This document shows, in pieces, positions 8,527-17,357 of a DNA stretch of 64,000 bases. The position numbers were made by a program, and so were the translations under genes. Where the stretch lies: contig NZ_CP046977.1 in assembly GCF_030408455.1 (NCBI RefSeq), forward strand, positions 2,294,001 to 2,358,000, given 5' to 3'. How positions within the stretch are numbered: position 1 is the stretch's first letter; every line of letters starts with the position of its first letter. The stretch comes from Corynebacterium atrinae. GTDB lineage: Bacteria; Actinomycetota; Actinomycetes; Mycobacteriales; Mycobacteriaceae. Under the pieces are notes generated by a model. The model ran no database searches. It was not told the DNA's origin and worked only from the letters and a program-made list of their open reading frames with translations.

Positions 8527-9927
8527 CTAATTCTTCAGCGACCACTGCGGGCCGTCGGGGGTGTCGGTGACGTCGATGCCTGCGGCCGTCAATCGGTCGC
8601 GGACGTCGTCGGCGGATGCCCAATCCTTGTCTTTTCGGGCGGTGGTGCGGCGCTGCAATTCGGCGCCGACGAGGACGTCGAGTGCCTCCATGGCACCGTC
8701 GCTTATCGACGCCCCCGTAGCCCCCTGTGGGCCCTGTGGGTCCTGCGGGTCAACGCCGAGCACCGCCGCCATGCGGCGGACGGAGGCGGCGAGCTGGACG
8801 GCGCGATCATGCTCTCCGGCGGCCAGCGCCGAATTGCCGGCACGGACCGCCGTGTGGATTTCGGCGAGCGCGCGCGGCACGGCAAAGTCGTCGTCCATGG
8901 CGGCGGCGAACTCGGGCGTCCATTCCCCGAGTTCGACCGGGCCGACGCGGGCGAGGAAGTCCTCGATGCGCCGGTACCCGGCAGCCGCTTCAAGCAGCGA
9001 GGGCTCAGAGTACTCCAACACGCTGCGGTAGTGGGCAGAGCCTAGGTAGTAGCGCAATTCGACTGGGCGCACGAGCGTCAAAATGTGCGGTACCGCGAGC
9101 ACGTTGCCCAGGGACTTGGACATTTTCTCCCCGGCCATGGTGACCCAGTGGTTGTGCATCCAATAGTTCGCGAACCCATCGCCAGCGGCGTGGGCCTGCG
9201 CGATTTCATTCTCGTGGTGCGGGAACTGCAGGTCCAGCCCGCCGCCGTGGATGTCGAAGGTATCACCCAGGTACCACGTGGCCATCGCCGAGCATTCGAG
9301 GTGCCAGCCGGGGCGACCCGCACCCCACGGGGTCGGCCAGGATGGCTCGCCAGGTTTGGCGGCCTTCCACAGCGCGAAGTCCTGCGGTGAGCGCTTGCCG
9401 TGGTTATCGGTCTCGCCCTGTTCCATCTCTTCGACGCGGTTGCCGGACAGCGAACCGTAGTCGGACCCCTCGGCAGCAACCCAAGCGGCGACATCAAAGT
9501 AGACGGAGCCGTCAACGACATAGGCGTAGCCGCGGTCCATGAGCCGCTGCATGTACTCCACCATCTGGGTGACGTGGCCGGTGGCGCGGGGCTCGACGGA
9601 GGGAGGCAGGACGCCAAGTTGGTCGTAAGCCCAGGTGAAGTGGCGCTCATAGGTGGATACCCACTCCCACCAGGGCCGATCATGCTCGGCGGCCTTGGTG
9701 AGGATCTTGTCGTCGATGTCAGTGATATTGCGGACAAAGGCGACGTCATAATCAGACGCCATGAGCCAGCGGCGCACGATATCGAAGGCCACTCCGGAGC
9801 GGACGTGCCCGATGTGCGGCTCCGCCTGCGGGGTGGCGCCACACAGATAGATCGACGCGTGGCCGGGTCTAACCGGCTCAAAGTCGCGGAGCGTGCGGGT
9901 GGCGGTATCGAAAATGCGTAATGTCAC
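8527..9927 (-). CDS. cysS: cysteinyl-tRNA synthetase CysS
   Basis: CysS charges tRNA-Cys. The 466-residue length fits the bacterial enzyme. The class I signature appears as [10 protein letters not shown] near the N-terminus, preceded by the zinc cysteine in IYLCGATPQ; other zinc-site residues are in LECSAM and [10 protein letters not shown], and the second signature is KMSKSLGN. The start is GTG 9927 (VTLRIF). No Shine-Dalgarno is visible, but TAGACT lies exactly 7 nt upstream and overlaps the nagB stop codon, which suggests a separate leaderless transcript. MshC, the mycothiol ligase, is related, but the full length and tail favour CysS. Confidence 0.93.
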   Translation of the reverse strand: MTLRIFDTATRTLRDFEPVRPGHASIYLCGATPQAEPHIGHVRSGVAFDIVRRWLMASDYDVAFVRNITDIDDKILTKAAEHDRPWWEWVSTYERHFTWAYDQLGVLPPSVEPRATGHVTQMVEYMQRLMDRGYAYVVDGSVYFDVAAWVAAEGSDYGSLSGNRVEEMEQGETDNHGKRSPQDFALWKAAKPGEPSWPTPWGAGRPGWHLECSAMATWYLGDTFDIHGGGLDLQFPHHENEIAQAHAAGDGFANYWMHNHWVTMAGEKMSKSLGNVLAVPHILTLVRPVELRYYLGSAHYRSVLEYSEPSLLEAAAGYRRIEDFLARVGPVELGEWTPEFAAAMDDDFAVPRALAEIHTAVRAGNSALAAGEHDRAVQLAASVRRMAAVLGVDPQDPQGPQGATGASISDGAMEALDVLVGAELQRRTTARKDKDWASADDVRDRLTAAGIDVTDTPDGPQWSLKN

Positions 9928-9937
9928 GTGGACAAGT

Positions 9938-10732
9938 CTAGGCGAGATTACTCCCGCCCCAGCCCTGCCACTGCGGCTTGCTCTCTTCGGCGAAGCGGTA
10001 ATACTCCTTGTACTGCAGGTCGCCGGCAGCGGCCTCGTCAACGATGACAGTGGCAAATTCGTGCAACTGCAGGACCGAGGCCGGGCAGAAGGCGGACACG
10101 GGCCCCTCGACGAGGCGGCGCACGGCGTCGGCCTTGCCCTCACCGGTGGCAAGGAGGAGCAGGTGCCCGGCGCGACGAATGGTGCCCAGGCCCTGGGTGA
10201 GGACGTGGATGGGGACGTCGTCTGCGGAGTCGAAGAAACGGGCATTATCGGCGACAGTCTGCGGGTGGAGGGTCTTCAGCCGGGTGCGCGACGCCAACGA
10301 AGAGCCGGGCTCGTTGAAGCCGATGTGCCCGTTCGTTCCCACGCCCAGCAACTGGATGTCGATGCCCCCGGCTTCGACGATGGCCGTTTCGTAGCGTTCG
10401 GCTGCGGCCGTGGGGTGGGGGTCGGTGCCGTCGGGGCTGAGGACCTGGGCGTCGGGAATGTCGACGTGTTCAGTGAATTCGCTGCGGATGGTGCGGTAGT
10501 AGCTTTGCTCGTGCTCGCGGGGCAGGCCGACGTATTCGTCGAGGAGGAAGGCTCGGCAGTGGGCGAAGCTGAGCTCTCCGGCGTCGTAGCGGCGGATGAG
10601 CTCCTGGTAAGTGGCCAGCGGGGTGGAGCCGGTGGCCAGCCCGAGGGTGGCACCGCGTCGGACGTGCTCAGCAAGGACGTCGGCGGCGGTGACAGCGACG
10701 TCGGCGGCGGTGGGGCGAATGATCAATTCCAC
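9938..10732 (-). CDS. nagB: glucosamine-6-phosphate deaminase NagB
   Basis: NagB converts glucosamine-6-phosphate to fructose-6-phosphate and ammonia, the last step of amino-sugar catabolism. The 264-residue protein has [13 protein letters not shown] (phosphate loop), LDEYVGL (catalytic Asp), and [15 protein letters not shown] with the His and Glu of the active site. The start is GTG 10732, with AAGGA about 9 nt upstream; the longer in-frame extension would begin inside nagA. The gene follows nagA by 22 nt in an operon. The stop codon lies within the -10 element proposed for cysS. Confidence 0.94.
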   Translation of the reverse strand: MELIIRPTAADVAVTAADVLAEHVRRGATLGLATGSTPLATYQELIRRYDAGELSFAHCRAFLLDEYVGLPREHEQSYYRTIRSEFTEHVDIPDAQVLSPDGTDPHPTAAAERYETAIVEAGGIDIQLLGVGTNGHIGFNEPGSSLASRTRLKTLHPQTVADNARFFDSADDVPIHVLTQGLGTIRRAGHLLLLATGEGKADAVRRLVEGPVSAFCPASVLQLHEFATVIVDEAAAGDLQYKEYYRFAEESKPQWQGWGGSNLA

Positions 10733-10754
10733 TGTGGTTGTTTCCTTACTTAAC

Positions 10755-11909
10755 TTAGCGTTTATCAGTAATGATCTGGCCGGCGGCGACCACGACGACG
10801 ACGTTGCCCTCCGCATCCAGACCCACCATATCGGCCTGGGCTCCGGCGGCGAGGTGCCCGGCGCGATCGCCGAGGCCGAGGACGCGGGCGGCCGTGGTGG
10901 AGGTAGCGGCGACGAGGGTGGGTAGGTCCACGCCGCGGGCGTAGTGGCGGGCGAATTGATCAGCGAGGGTGGACGTGCCGCCCGCTATGGAACCTTCGGA
11001 GCCGTCGGCGGTAGCGAGGCGGGCCACTCCCCCGGCGACGACGACGTCGAGGGTGCCGAGGTTGTATTCCCCGTCCTCCATTCCGGCGGCTTGCATGGCG
11101 TCGGTGACAAAGAAGGCGGCGTCACCCACGGAGTTCATGACCAAGTCGACGGTGCCGTCGGCGAGGTGGACGCCGTCGGCAATGAGTTCCACGCTGGCGA
11201 TTCCTTCGGCGGCGGCGGCGATGAGGGCGGCTGCGGCCCCAGGCGCGCGGTGGTGCAGCGGGGGCATGGCGTTGAACAGGTGGGTGGCGGTGACGGTGGT
11301 TCCGGCAGCGACGGCGTCGCGAATAAAGTCCCTGGTTTGTTCGAATGAGGCGTCGGTGTGCCCGAGGGAGACGATGATGTTGTGGGCGGCGCACACCTCG
11401 AGCAGGGCGTGGGCGTTGGCGGTCTCCGGGGCGAAAGTGATCTGTCGGACGTGGCCGCGGCCGGCGCGGGCGGCACGGTCGAGCAGGCCGGGGTCGCCGG
11501 GGATGATGGCGGCGGGGTCTTGGGCGCCACAGCGACACGAGTTGACGAAGGGACCTTCGAGGTGGATACCGGCGAGGATGCCTTCATCGCACAGGACCGC
11601 GAGGACGGGAACCTGGGCGAGGATCGATTCCTCCGTGGCGGAGACGAGGCTGGCAAGCATGGTGGTCGTACCATGGGCGCGGTGGTACTCGGCGGCGATG
11701 CGGGCTTCCTCGGCCGTGGCGGTGGGGAAGGATCCACGCAGGCCACCGTGGTTGTGGATGTCGACGAACCCGGGGACGAAGGTCAGCGCGCCGTCGTCCG
11801 CGTTGCCGGGGAGCGGGTCGATGCCCGCGATCTCCGTGCCCTCGATGGCGATGCGGGCGTGGGGGACGACGCCGCGGGAGGTGGCCAGCTTTCCGATGAA
11901 CTCTTTCAC
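10755..11909 (-). CDS. nagA: N-acetylglucosamine-6-phosphate deacetylase NagA
   Basis: NagA deacetylates GlcNAc-6-phosphate, feeding NagB. The 384-residue amidohydrolase shows the metal site DIHNHGG, the family block [23 protein letters not shown] (substrate His) and the catalytic Asp in FVTDAM. The start is GTG 11909 (VKEFIGKL), read from a well-formed promoter with no leader (TATCCT 6 nt upstream, TGGACA a further 17 bp upstream). It is divergent from nanA with a 141-bp gap holding the candidate GntR operator. Sialic acid and GlcNAc degradation would meet at this enzyme. Confidence 0.94.
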   Translation of the reverse strand: MKEFIGKLATSRGVVPHARIAIEGTEIAGIDPLPGNADDGALTFVPGFVDIHNHGGLRGSFPTATAEEARIAAEYHRAHGTTTMLASLVSATEESILAQVPVLAVLCDEGILAGIHLEGPFVNSCRCGAQDPAAIIPGDPGLLDRAARAGRGHVRQITFAPETANAHALLEVCAAHNIIVSLGHTDASFEQTRDFIRDAVAAGTTVTATHLFNAMPPLHHRAPGAAAALIAAAAEGIASVELIADGVHLADGTVDLVMNSVGDAAFFVTDAMQAAGMEDGEYNLGTLDVVVAGGVARLATADGSEGSIAGGTSTLADQFARHYARGVDLPTLVAATSTTAARVLGLGDRAGHLAAGAQADMVGLDAEGNVVVVVAAGQIITDKR

Positions 11910-11915
11910 AATTCC

Positions 11916-11944
11916 AGGATAGGGCGAGCGGCACGACCTGTCCA
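11916..11944 (-). promoter_or_regulatory. nagA promoter
   Basis: On the minus strand TGGACA (11944-11939) matches five of six bases of the -35 consensus. After exactly 17 bp comes TATCCT (11921-11916), a plausible -10. The nagA GTG follows 6 nt later, implying a leaderless nagAB transcript. Confidence 0.6.
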
Positions 11945-11954
11945 CTGGAGGTAT

Positions 11955-11966
11955 GATGTCTTATGT
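11955..11966. promoter_or_regulatory. candidate GntR (NanR-like) operator between nagA and nanA
   Basis: The word GATGTCTTATGT here matches GATGTCTGATGT at 15485-15496 in all but one of 12 positions. The second copy lies in front of siaE and the GntR gene itself. Position in both control regions of the sialate/amino-sugar genes makes it the best candidate binding site for the local regulator. It lies just upstream of the nagA -35 element and about 85 bp before the nanA start. Confidence 0.5.
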
Positions 11967-12050
11967 CTAGGTACTTGCCCTGGTGACCGCGGAATTTTTA
12001 TCAGCATGAAGCCGCGCACCTCTCCCCAGTTCACTTCCAGGAGAATCCCC

Positions 12051-12980
12051 ATGACTGCCACGTTCCGCGGTGTCATCCCACCCGTCCTCACCCCCTTCAA
12101 CGCCGACTTCAGCGTCGACACCGACAGCCTGCGCCGCCTCGTCGACCGACTCATTGACGGCGTGGTCGACGGACTCTTCGCCCTCGGCTCCTCCGCCGAA
12201 ATGGCCTTCCTCACCCGCGAGAACCGCCGCGTGGCCGTGTCCACCATCGTTGACCAGGCCGCCGGCCGCGTCCCCGTCATCGTCGGCGTCATCGACATGA
12301 CCACCCCGCGCGTGGCCGAGCACGTCGCCGACGCCATCGAAAGCGGCGCCCAAGGACTCGTCGCCACCGCCCCCTTCTACGTGCGCACCCACCGCAACGA
12401 GGTCATCGAGCACTTCCGCCTCATCCACGAGATGGCCCCCGACTTACCGCTGTTCGCGTACAACATCCCCATCTGCGTGCACTACACCCTCGACGCCGGG
12501 CTGCTCATCGAGATGGCGGCAGCTGGCTACATCCACGGCGTCAAGGATTCCGGCGGCGTCGATGCCGCCACCCGCGCCATGGTGGATGCCAAGCGCGCCG
12601 CCGGGCTGGATGAGTTCCTCGTCCTCACCGGCTCGGAGACCACCGTTGACCTGGCCTACCTGTGCGGCGTCGACGGCGTCGTCCCCGGCCTGGGCAACGT
12701 CGATCCGGCCGGCTACGTCGAGCTCGCCCGCCTGTGCATGGAGGGCAGGTGGGAAGAGGCCGCGGCCCTGCAAACGAAGATCACGAGCCTGTTTGGCATC
12801 GCCACCGCCGGCGACCCCTCCCGGATGGGCGGCTCCTCGGCCGGGCTCGGCGGCTTCAAGGCCGCCCTCGTCCACCTCGGAGTGCTCGACAGCGGCCGCA
12901 TGGCCCCGCCGCACCAGCCCCTCAACGATGAGGAACTGGCCATCATCGGTCGCGTCGTCGACGAGTACGGCCTGAAGTAG
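12051..12980 (+). CDS. nanA: N-acetylneuraminate lyase NanA (DapA family)
   Basis: NanA cleaves sialic acid (Neu5Ac) to N-acetylmannosamine and pyruvate. The 309-residue protein is a DHDPS-superfamily TIM barrel. The Schiff-base Lys is in GVKDSGG near residue 164, and the conserved Tyr in FAYNIPI is near 135. The pyruvate-carboxylate loop reads GSSAE rather than the commoner GSTGE. The ATG at 12051 follows AGGAG by 7 nt; an in-frame ATG at 12006 lacks this support. It begins a nanA-nanK-nanE operon (gaps of 6 and 3 nt). Function is supported by the neighbours more than by the active-site sequence alone, since DapA-like enzymes are hard to tell apart. Confidence 0.85.
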   Translation: MTATFRGVIPPVLTPFNADFSVDTDSLRRLVDRLIDGVVDGLFALGSSAEMAFLTRENRRVAVSTIVDQAAGRVPVIVGVIDMTTPRVAEHVADAIESGAQGLVATAPFYVRTHRNEVIEHFRLIHEMAPDLPLFAYNIPICVHYTLDAGLLIEMAAAGYIHGVKDSGGVDAATRAMVDAKRAAGLDEFLVLTGSETTVDLAYLCGVDGVVPGLGNVDPAGYVELARLCMEGRWEEAAALQTKITSLFGIATAGDPSRMGGSSAGLGGFKAALVHLGVLDSGRMAPPHQPLNDEELAIIGRVVDEYGLK

Positions 12981-12986
12981 GCCCCG

Positions 12987-13892
12987 ATGCGCAGCGCCAT
13001 CCTCGCCCTCGACATCGGCGGCACCAAGATCGCCTACGGAATCGTGCCCGACGACAGCCCCGGTGAGATCCTGCGGCCGGGCCGAATCCCCAGCCTGGCG
13101 CAGGAGCGCCGCACACTGAGCCAGCTTGCCGACGCCACGCGCCGCGCGCTTGCCGACGCCGCCGAGCTCAACCTGCACATCACCCGCGTCGGCGTCGGCG
13201 CCCCCGGCGTCGTCCGCGACAATCACATCGTCTACAACGGCGACACCATCCCCGGCTGGGCGGGCACGGACGTCGTCGGCACCCTCAGCACGCTCACCGG
13301 AGTGCCCGTGGCCTGCCACAACGATGTCCGAGTGTGGGCCTTCGGTGAACACCTCCTCGGCGCCGGGCAGCCACTGGGTGGCGCCCGTGTGCTCTACCTG
13401 TCGTTGGGCACGGGGGTGGGTGGCGCGATCGTCGATAAGCACCAGCTTCTCAGCGGCCCGACGGGCAGCGCCGGCGAGTCCGCCCACTTCGTGTGCGCGG
13501 ACTTAGACGGCCTCGCTGTCGGCTGCGAGACCTCAGCCAGCGGCACCGGCCTGACCCGCTACTACAACGAACGCTCCGGCGCCGCGCCGCTCGAGCTACC
13601 CGAGATCATCACGCTGGCCCGCGGCGGGGACCGCCTGGCTACCGAGGTCATCGAGGGAAACCTCGCCGGATTCGGCCGCGCCATCGGCGCCCTGGTCACC
13701 CTCCTCGACCTCTCCGCTGTGGTCTTGGGCGGCGGCGTCGGCTCCATCGGCGACTTCATCCGCGATCCCTTCGCCCGCGGACTACGGCAGGCCAGCCTCC
13801 CCGTCAACGCCGATGTCCCCGTCTACACCACTACCCTGGGGCCAACGGCACCGCTCGTCGCCGCGGCCGCCTACGCCCGTTCCAAGGAGTAA
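12987..13892 (+). CDS. nanK: N-acetylmannosamine kinase (ROK family) NanK
   Basis: NanK phosphorylates N-acetylmannosamine. The 301-residue ROK protein has the ATP motif LDIGGTKIAYG at residues 8-18, GVGAPGVV, and SLGTGVGGAIV. The usual ROK zinc cluster (a His followed by CXCGXXGC) is degenerate here: the stretch reads HFVCADLDGLAVGCETSASG, so only two of the three cysteines remain. Position between nanA and nanE supports the assignment. The gene starts 6 nt after nanA. Confidence 0.88.
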   Translation: MRSAILALDIGGTKIAYGIVPDDSPGEILRPGRIPSLAQERRTLSQLADATRRALADAAELNLHITRVGVGAPGVVRDNHIVYNGDTIPGWAGTDVVGTLSTLTGVPVACHNDVRVWAFGEHLLGAGQPLGGARVLYLSLGTGVGGAIVDKHQLLSGPTGSAGESAHFVCADLDGLAVGCETSASGTGLTRYYNERSGAAPLELPEIITLARGGDRLATEVIEGNLAGFGRAIGALVTLLDLSAVVLGGGVGSIGDFIRDPFARGLRQASLPVNADVPVYTTTLGPTAPLVAAAAYARSKE

Positions 13893-13895
13893 CTC

Positions 13896-14591
13896 ATGAA
13901 CGCCACCGAACTGACCTCCGCCCTGCGCGGGCGCCTCATCGTCTCCGCGCAGGCTCCCGACGGCCACGCCATGCGCGACACCCACACCCTGGCCACCGTA
14001 GCCCGGGCCTGCGTCGACGGCGGTGCCGCGGCGATCCGCTGCGGCGGTTACGGAGGGCTGGACGACATCCGCGCGATCGTCGAGAAGCTAAGTGGCAGAG
14101 TCCCGGTGTTCGGCCTCACCAAAGAAGGCGCCGAGGGCGTCTACATCACCCCGACCGTCGCCTCCGTCGAAGCCGTCGCCGGGGCTGGGGCCGACGTCGT
14201 CTGCGTCGACGCGACCTTCCGACCCCGCCAAGATGGCTCAACCCTCGAGGACCAAGTCGCCGCCGCCCACGCCGCCGGCGCGCTCATCATGGCCGACTGC
14301 GCCACCCCCGACGAAGTCCGCGCCGCCTTCGAAGCCGGCGTCGACCTCATGTCCACCACCATGGCCGGCTACACCCCCGACCGGGCAAAAACTGACGGCC
14401 CCGACCTCGACTGCGTGCGCGAATCCCGAGCACTCCTCGGCGACGAGCCCTTCCTCATCGGCGAAGGCCGCTACCGCACCCCCGCCGAAGCCGCCCACGG
14501 CCTCATCGCGGGCGCAGACGCCATCATCGTCGGCACCTCAATCACCGACCCCGGGTGGATTACGGCGCAGTTTGCGGCGCAGTTGCGCTAG
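13896..14591 (+). CDS. nanE: N-acetylmannosamine-6-phosphate 2-epimerase NanE
   Basis: NanE epimerises ManNAc-6-P to GlcNAc-6-P, the NagA substrate. The 231-residue protein is a typical NanE TIM barrel: LIVSAQAPDGHAM at the N-terminus (substrate Gln), IRCGGYGGLDDI, GLTKEGAEGVYITPT, the catalytic Lys of that block, MADCATPDE, and GEGRYRTPAEA plus ADAIIVGTSITDP at the phosphate site. It starts 3 nt after nanK. Its stop codon shares the CTAG tetranucleotide with the convergent GntR gene. Confidence 0.93.
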   Translation: MNATELTSALRGRLIVSAQAPDGHAMRDTHTLATVARACVDGGAAAIRCGGYGGLDDIRAIVEKLSGRVPVFGLTKEGAEGVYITPTVASVEAVAGAGADVVCVDATFRPRQDGSTLEDQVAAAHAAGALIMADCATPDEVRAAFEAGVDLMSTTMAGYTPDRAKTDGPDLDCVRESRALLGDEPFLIGEGRYRTPAEAAHGLIAGADAIIVGTSITDPGWITAQFAAQLR

Positions 14592-15301
14592 GCGGACTTG
14601 TCGCGCTGCCCCATCCCGAGCAGGCGGCGCAGCGGCGCATAGTGTCGCAGCACGACCTCGCGGTAGGCCTCCGGGTCGTCCGCAGCGAGGGCATCAAGCA
14701 TGTCGGCGTGGGCCTCGATGGTGAGCTCGATGTCTTCCGGCATGGAGAGTTTCAGCTGCGGTAGAACCTGCATGTGGACCTGCCAGAATGCCTCTGAAAG
14801 TTCCTTCACCAGGGGGTTTTCCAGCGGCGAGAGGAGGGTGGCGTGGAATCTCCGGTCCTCGGTGGCGAAGGAACGTCCGGCTTGATGCTGGTCGCGCATG
14901 CCTTGGACGAGGAGGTGGAGGTGGTCCATCGACTCGCCGCGGTAGGCAGCCGCGAGCTCCTCGGCGACGGAGAGATCAAGGGCCTGGCGGGTGTCGATGA
15001 CGTGGATGAGGTTCTCCAGCGAGTTCTCCAGATCCAGTGTGATCCGCAGGATGAGCCCCCGAAGCAGGGGTGCCAACGACATGTCGGAGACGAATGTTCC
15101 ATGGCCGTGGCGCACCTCGACGACGTCGAGGCTGGACAGCGTGCGTACCGCCTCGCGCAGGGAGGAGCGGGAGCAGCCGAGTTCCTCGCAGAGGACGGAC
15201 TCGGAGGGCAGAAGATCCCCAGTTCGGAGGCGATGCGTCCGGATGTAATCCTTGATGCCTTCTTCTGCCTCGCGCGCCGCGTTGCGTGGCTTGCGAACCA
15301 T
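14588..15301 (-). CDS. nanR: GntR/FadR-type regulator of the sialate genes (NanR-like)
   Basis: The 237-residue protein has an N-terminal winged helix (about residues 10-75, with LPSESVLCEELGCSRSSLREA and VVEVRHGHGTFV) and a C-terminal all-helical FCD domain with conserved Asp and His positions. In C. glutamicum the equivalent gene represses the sialic acid genes, and the ligand may be an amino-sugar phosphate. The ATG at 15301 lies 7 nt after GAGAGG. The gene is divergent from the sia operon and convergent with nanE. The shared 12-bp word at 11955 and 15485 is its likely operator. Confidence 0.85.
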   Translation of the reverse strand: MVRKPRNAAREAEEGIKDYIRTHRLRTGDLLPSESVLCEELGCSRSSLREAVRTLSSLDVVEVRHGHGTFVSDMSLAPLLRGLILRITLDLENSLENLIHVIDTRQALDLSVAEELAAAYRGESMDHLHLLVQGMRDQHQAGRSFATEDRRFHATLLSPLENPLVKELSEAFWQVHMQVLPQLKLSMPEDIELTIEAHADMLDALAADDPEAYREVVLRHYAPLRRLLGMGQRDKSA

Positions 15302-15601
15302 GAGCAATCCTCTCTTTGGGGCGGACCTTGGGGCCGGGGGCCCGACACTCTCGCCCCCGCTTGGGGGTGCAGTTCCAGCTTATTTCATGTCTCAACAAGT
15401 CTAAAACTGTGACCTTAACGGCAGGAACAGCGGGGGTGTGATCGATGTTTCTATGTTAACTACTTAAGATCATAGAACACATCAGATGTCTGATGTATGG
15501 TTTGAGTCAGAGGTTGTTCCCCCGCCTCACCCTAGACAGCCCTAGACACCTCATAACTTAACAATGATCCCTGCCATCCCTTAAGGGAAAGGAACCAGAC
15601 T
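15302..15601. promoter_or_regulatory. 300-bp regulatory region between nanR and siaE
   Basis: No ORF of note lies here. The region contains an 8-bp inverted repeat with 2-bp spacer (15479-15496), a second inverted repeat TTCTATG/CATAGAA (15449-15455 and 15471-15477), a tandem pair of CCTAGACA (around 15531 and 15541), and GGGAAAGGAA ahead of the siaE ATG. I could not fix the exact promoter. Its length and the number of symmetric sites suggest more than one regulator. Confidence 0.55.
15479..15496. promoter_or_regulatory. palindromic operator candidate ahead of nanR/siaE
   Basis: ACATCAGA (15479-15486) and TCTGATGT (15489-15496) are exact reverse complements separated by TG. The right part, GATGTCTGATGT, is the same word, with one change, as at 11955-11966 between nagA and nanA. 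A dimeric GntR regulator would fit such a site. Confidence 0.6.
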
Positions 15602-17224
15602 ATGAGCTCCAATGTCTCCCGCCGCCAGTTCTTGCGACTGACCGGTGTCCTCGCGGCCGCTGCTGGCGTGTCGGCCGGCCTGGCCGCCTGCGCCCCGTCT
15701 GATAACGGCGGCTCCTCCAGCGGCCAGACCTCCGGCGCTGCCGGTGGTGGTACCCCCAATAAGGATGGCACCATTCACGCCGCCATCTCCTATGAGCTGG
15801 GCACCAACGGCTACGACCCGATGATCACCACCTCGGCGCTGACCATCGCCGCCAACTGGCACACCCTCGAAGGCCTGACGGAAATGGACCCCGCCACCGG
15901 CGAGATCTACGCCGCCCTCGCCTCCGAGCTACCCGCAGCCACCGACGGCACGACCTACGATGTCAAGCTTCGTGATGGTGCCGTCTTCCACGATGGCTCC
16001 CCCGTCACCGCCGACGACGTCGTCTTCTCCTTCGAGCGCGTGCTCGACCCGGCCAACAAGTCGCTTTACGCCACCTTCATCCCCTTCATCGAGAAGGTGG
16101 AGGCGAAGGACGCCAACACCGTCACCTTTACCCTCAAGCACTCCACCGGCTTGTTCGCTAACCGCCTTGCCGTGGTCAAGATTGTGCCCAAGGCGATCGT
16201 GGAAGCAGACGCTAAGGCCTTCGATGCCGTCCCGACCGGCACCGGCCCTTACAAGATGACCGACAACGGCGGTACCTCCAAGTCCGTCAAGTTCGAGCGC
16301 TTCGCCGACTACACCGGTAAGTACCCGGCCCGCGCCGCGTCTATGGAATGGCAGATCATCCCCGATGCTTCTACCCGCATCAATGCCATCCAGTCCGGCT
16401 CCTCCCAGGCCATTGACTCGGTGCCGTACCTCAACATCGATCAGCTCAAGGCCAACAGCTCCGTCGAATCCATCCAGGGCTTCGGCCTCCTGTTCGCGAT
16501 GTTCAACCATGACTCGTCTAACAAGTTCAGCGACGTCAAGGCCCGCCAGGCATTCATGTACGGCATCAACATGGACAACGTGTTGACCACCGCGATGCTC
16601 GACCAGGCCACCGCCGCCACCAGCTTCCTGCAGAAGGAGCACCCGAACTACCACGAGGCGTCCACGGTCTACACCTACGACGAGTCGAAGGCGAAGTCGC
16701 TGTTCGAAGAGGCAGGCGTTACCAGCCTCCGCATGCTGTGCACCGACCATGACTGGGTGAAGAAGTGCACCCCGCTCATCCAGGAGTCCCTGACCAAACT
16801 CGGCATCGCCGTCGAGTTCACCGAGCGCAAGTCCTCCGACGTGTACAACACGATCGACGGCAAGCCGGAATCCTACGACGTGGTCATCGCCCCCGGCGAC
16901 CCGTCCGTCTTCGGCAACGACCCCGACCTCCTCCTGCGCTGGTGGTACGCCGGTGACACCTGGACCGACACCCGCATGCACTGGAAGGGCTCCGAGTCCT
17001 ACAACAAGGTTCAAGAGCTTCTCGACGCCGGCAGCAAGGCCACCGACGCCTCCGCCGCCCAGGACTCCTGGAATCAGATCTTCGATCTGCTTTCCGAAGA
17101 GGTCCCCCTCTACCCGCTGTTCCACCGCAAGGCCCCCACCGCGTGGAACGCTGACACTCTGGTTGACTTCAAGCCGATCGCTCTGACCGGCCTGAGCTTC
17201 GTCGACGTGGGAACCACCAAGTAA
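15602..17224 (+). CDS. siaE: ABC importer substrate-binding lipoprotein SiaE (sialic acid)
   Basis: A 540-residue family-5 (oligopeptide/nickel type) solute-binding protein. The N-terminus carries a twin-arginine motif SRRQFL (residues 6-11), a hydrophobic core and the lipobox LAAC with Cys30, so it is probably exported folded by Tat and lipidated. The family block RDGAVFHDGSPVTADDVVFSFERV is present in parts. Its neighbours (two permease parts, two ATPases, nan and nag genes) match the C. glutamicum sialic acid importer siaEFGI, so Neu5Ac is the likely substrate. A dipeptide role cannot be excluded from sequence alone. Confidence 0.85.
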   Translation: MSSNVSRRQFLRLTGVLAAAAGVSAGLAACAPSDNGGSSSGQTSGAAGGGTPNKDGTIHAAISYELGTNGYDPMITTSALTIAANWHTLEGLTEMDPATGEIYAALASELPAATDGTTYDVKLRDGAVFHDGSPVTADDVVFSFERVLDPANKSLYATFIPFIEKVEAKDANTVTFTLKHSTGLFANRLAVVKIVPKAIVEADAKAFDAVPTGTGPYKMTDNGGTSKSVKFERFADYTGKYPARAASMEWQIIPDASTRINAIQSGSSQAIDSVPYLNIDQLKANSSVESIQGFGLLFAMFNHDSSNKFSDVKARQAFMYGINMDNVLTTAMLDQATAATSFLQKEHPNYHEASTVYTYDESKAKSLFEEAGVTSLRMLCTDHDWVKKCTPLIQESLTKLGIAVEFTERKSSDVYNTIDGKPESYDVVIAPGDPSVFGNDPDLLLRWWYAGDTWTDTRMHWKGSESYNKVQELLDAGSKATDASAAQDSWNQIFDLLSEEVPLYPLFHRKAPTAWNADTLVDFKPIALTGLSFVDVGTTK

Positions 17225-17265
17225 CCAGCTCTTCGGCAACCCACCCTCATAGCATCACCACCAGC

Positions 17266-17315
17266 AACCGGGGTCCGGTCGCAGACCGACCGTCTGCCCA
17301 GGCCCCGGTTTTTGC
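17266..17315 (+). terminator. intra-operon terminator/attenuator between siaE and siaF
   Basis: AACCGGGG (17266-17273) pairs with CCCCGGTT (17303-17310), followed by TTT, giving an 8-bp GC-rich stem and a U5 tract. The loop holds a second small hairpin (GCAGAC/GTCTGC). It lies in the 133-nt gap after the binding-protein gene. A partial terminator here would make more SiaE than permease, as is usual for ABC importers. Confidence 0.6.
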
Positions 17316-17357
17316 GTGCAGTTCGCATGTGCCTTCCCACAGGAGCCCCTAGCCCTC

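Noticed and set aside
9928..10245. Upstream extension of the cysS frame
   Set aside because: It overlaps nagB out of frame; CysS homology starts at GTG 9927.
11358..12050. Long upstream extension of the nanA frame
   Set aside because: The extension runs through antisense nagA and the control region. The NanA family begins at the ATG at 12051, which has a ribosome-binding site.
15929..17239. 436-codon ORF antisense to siaE
   Set aside because: The SBP family and Tat signal on the plus strand are clear; the antisense frame has no start context or domain.
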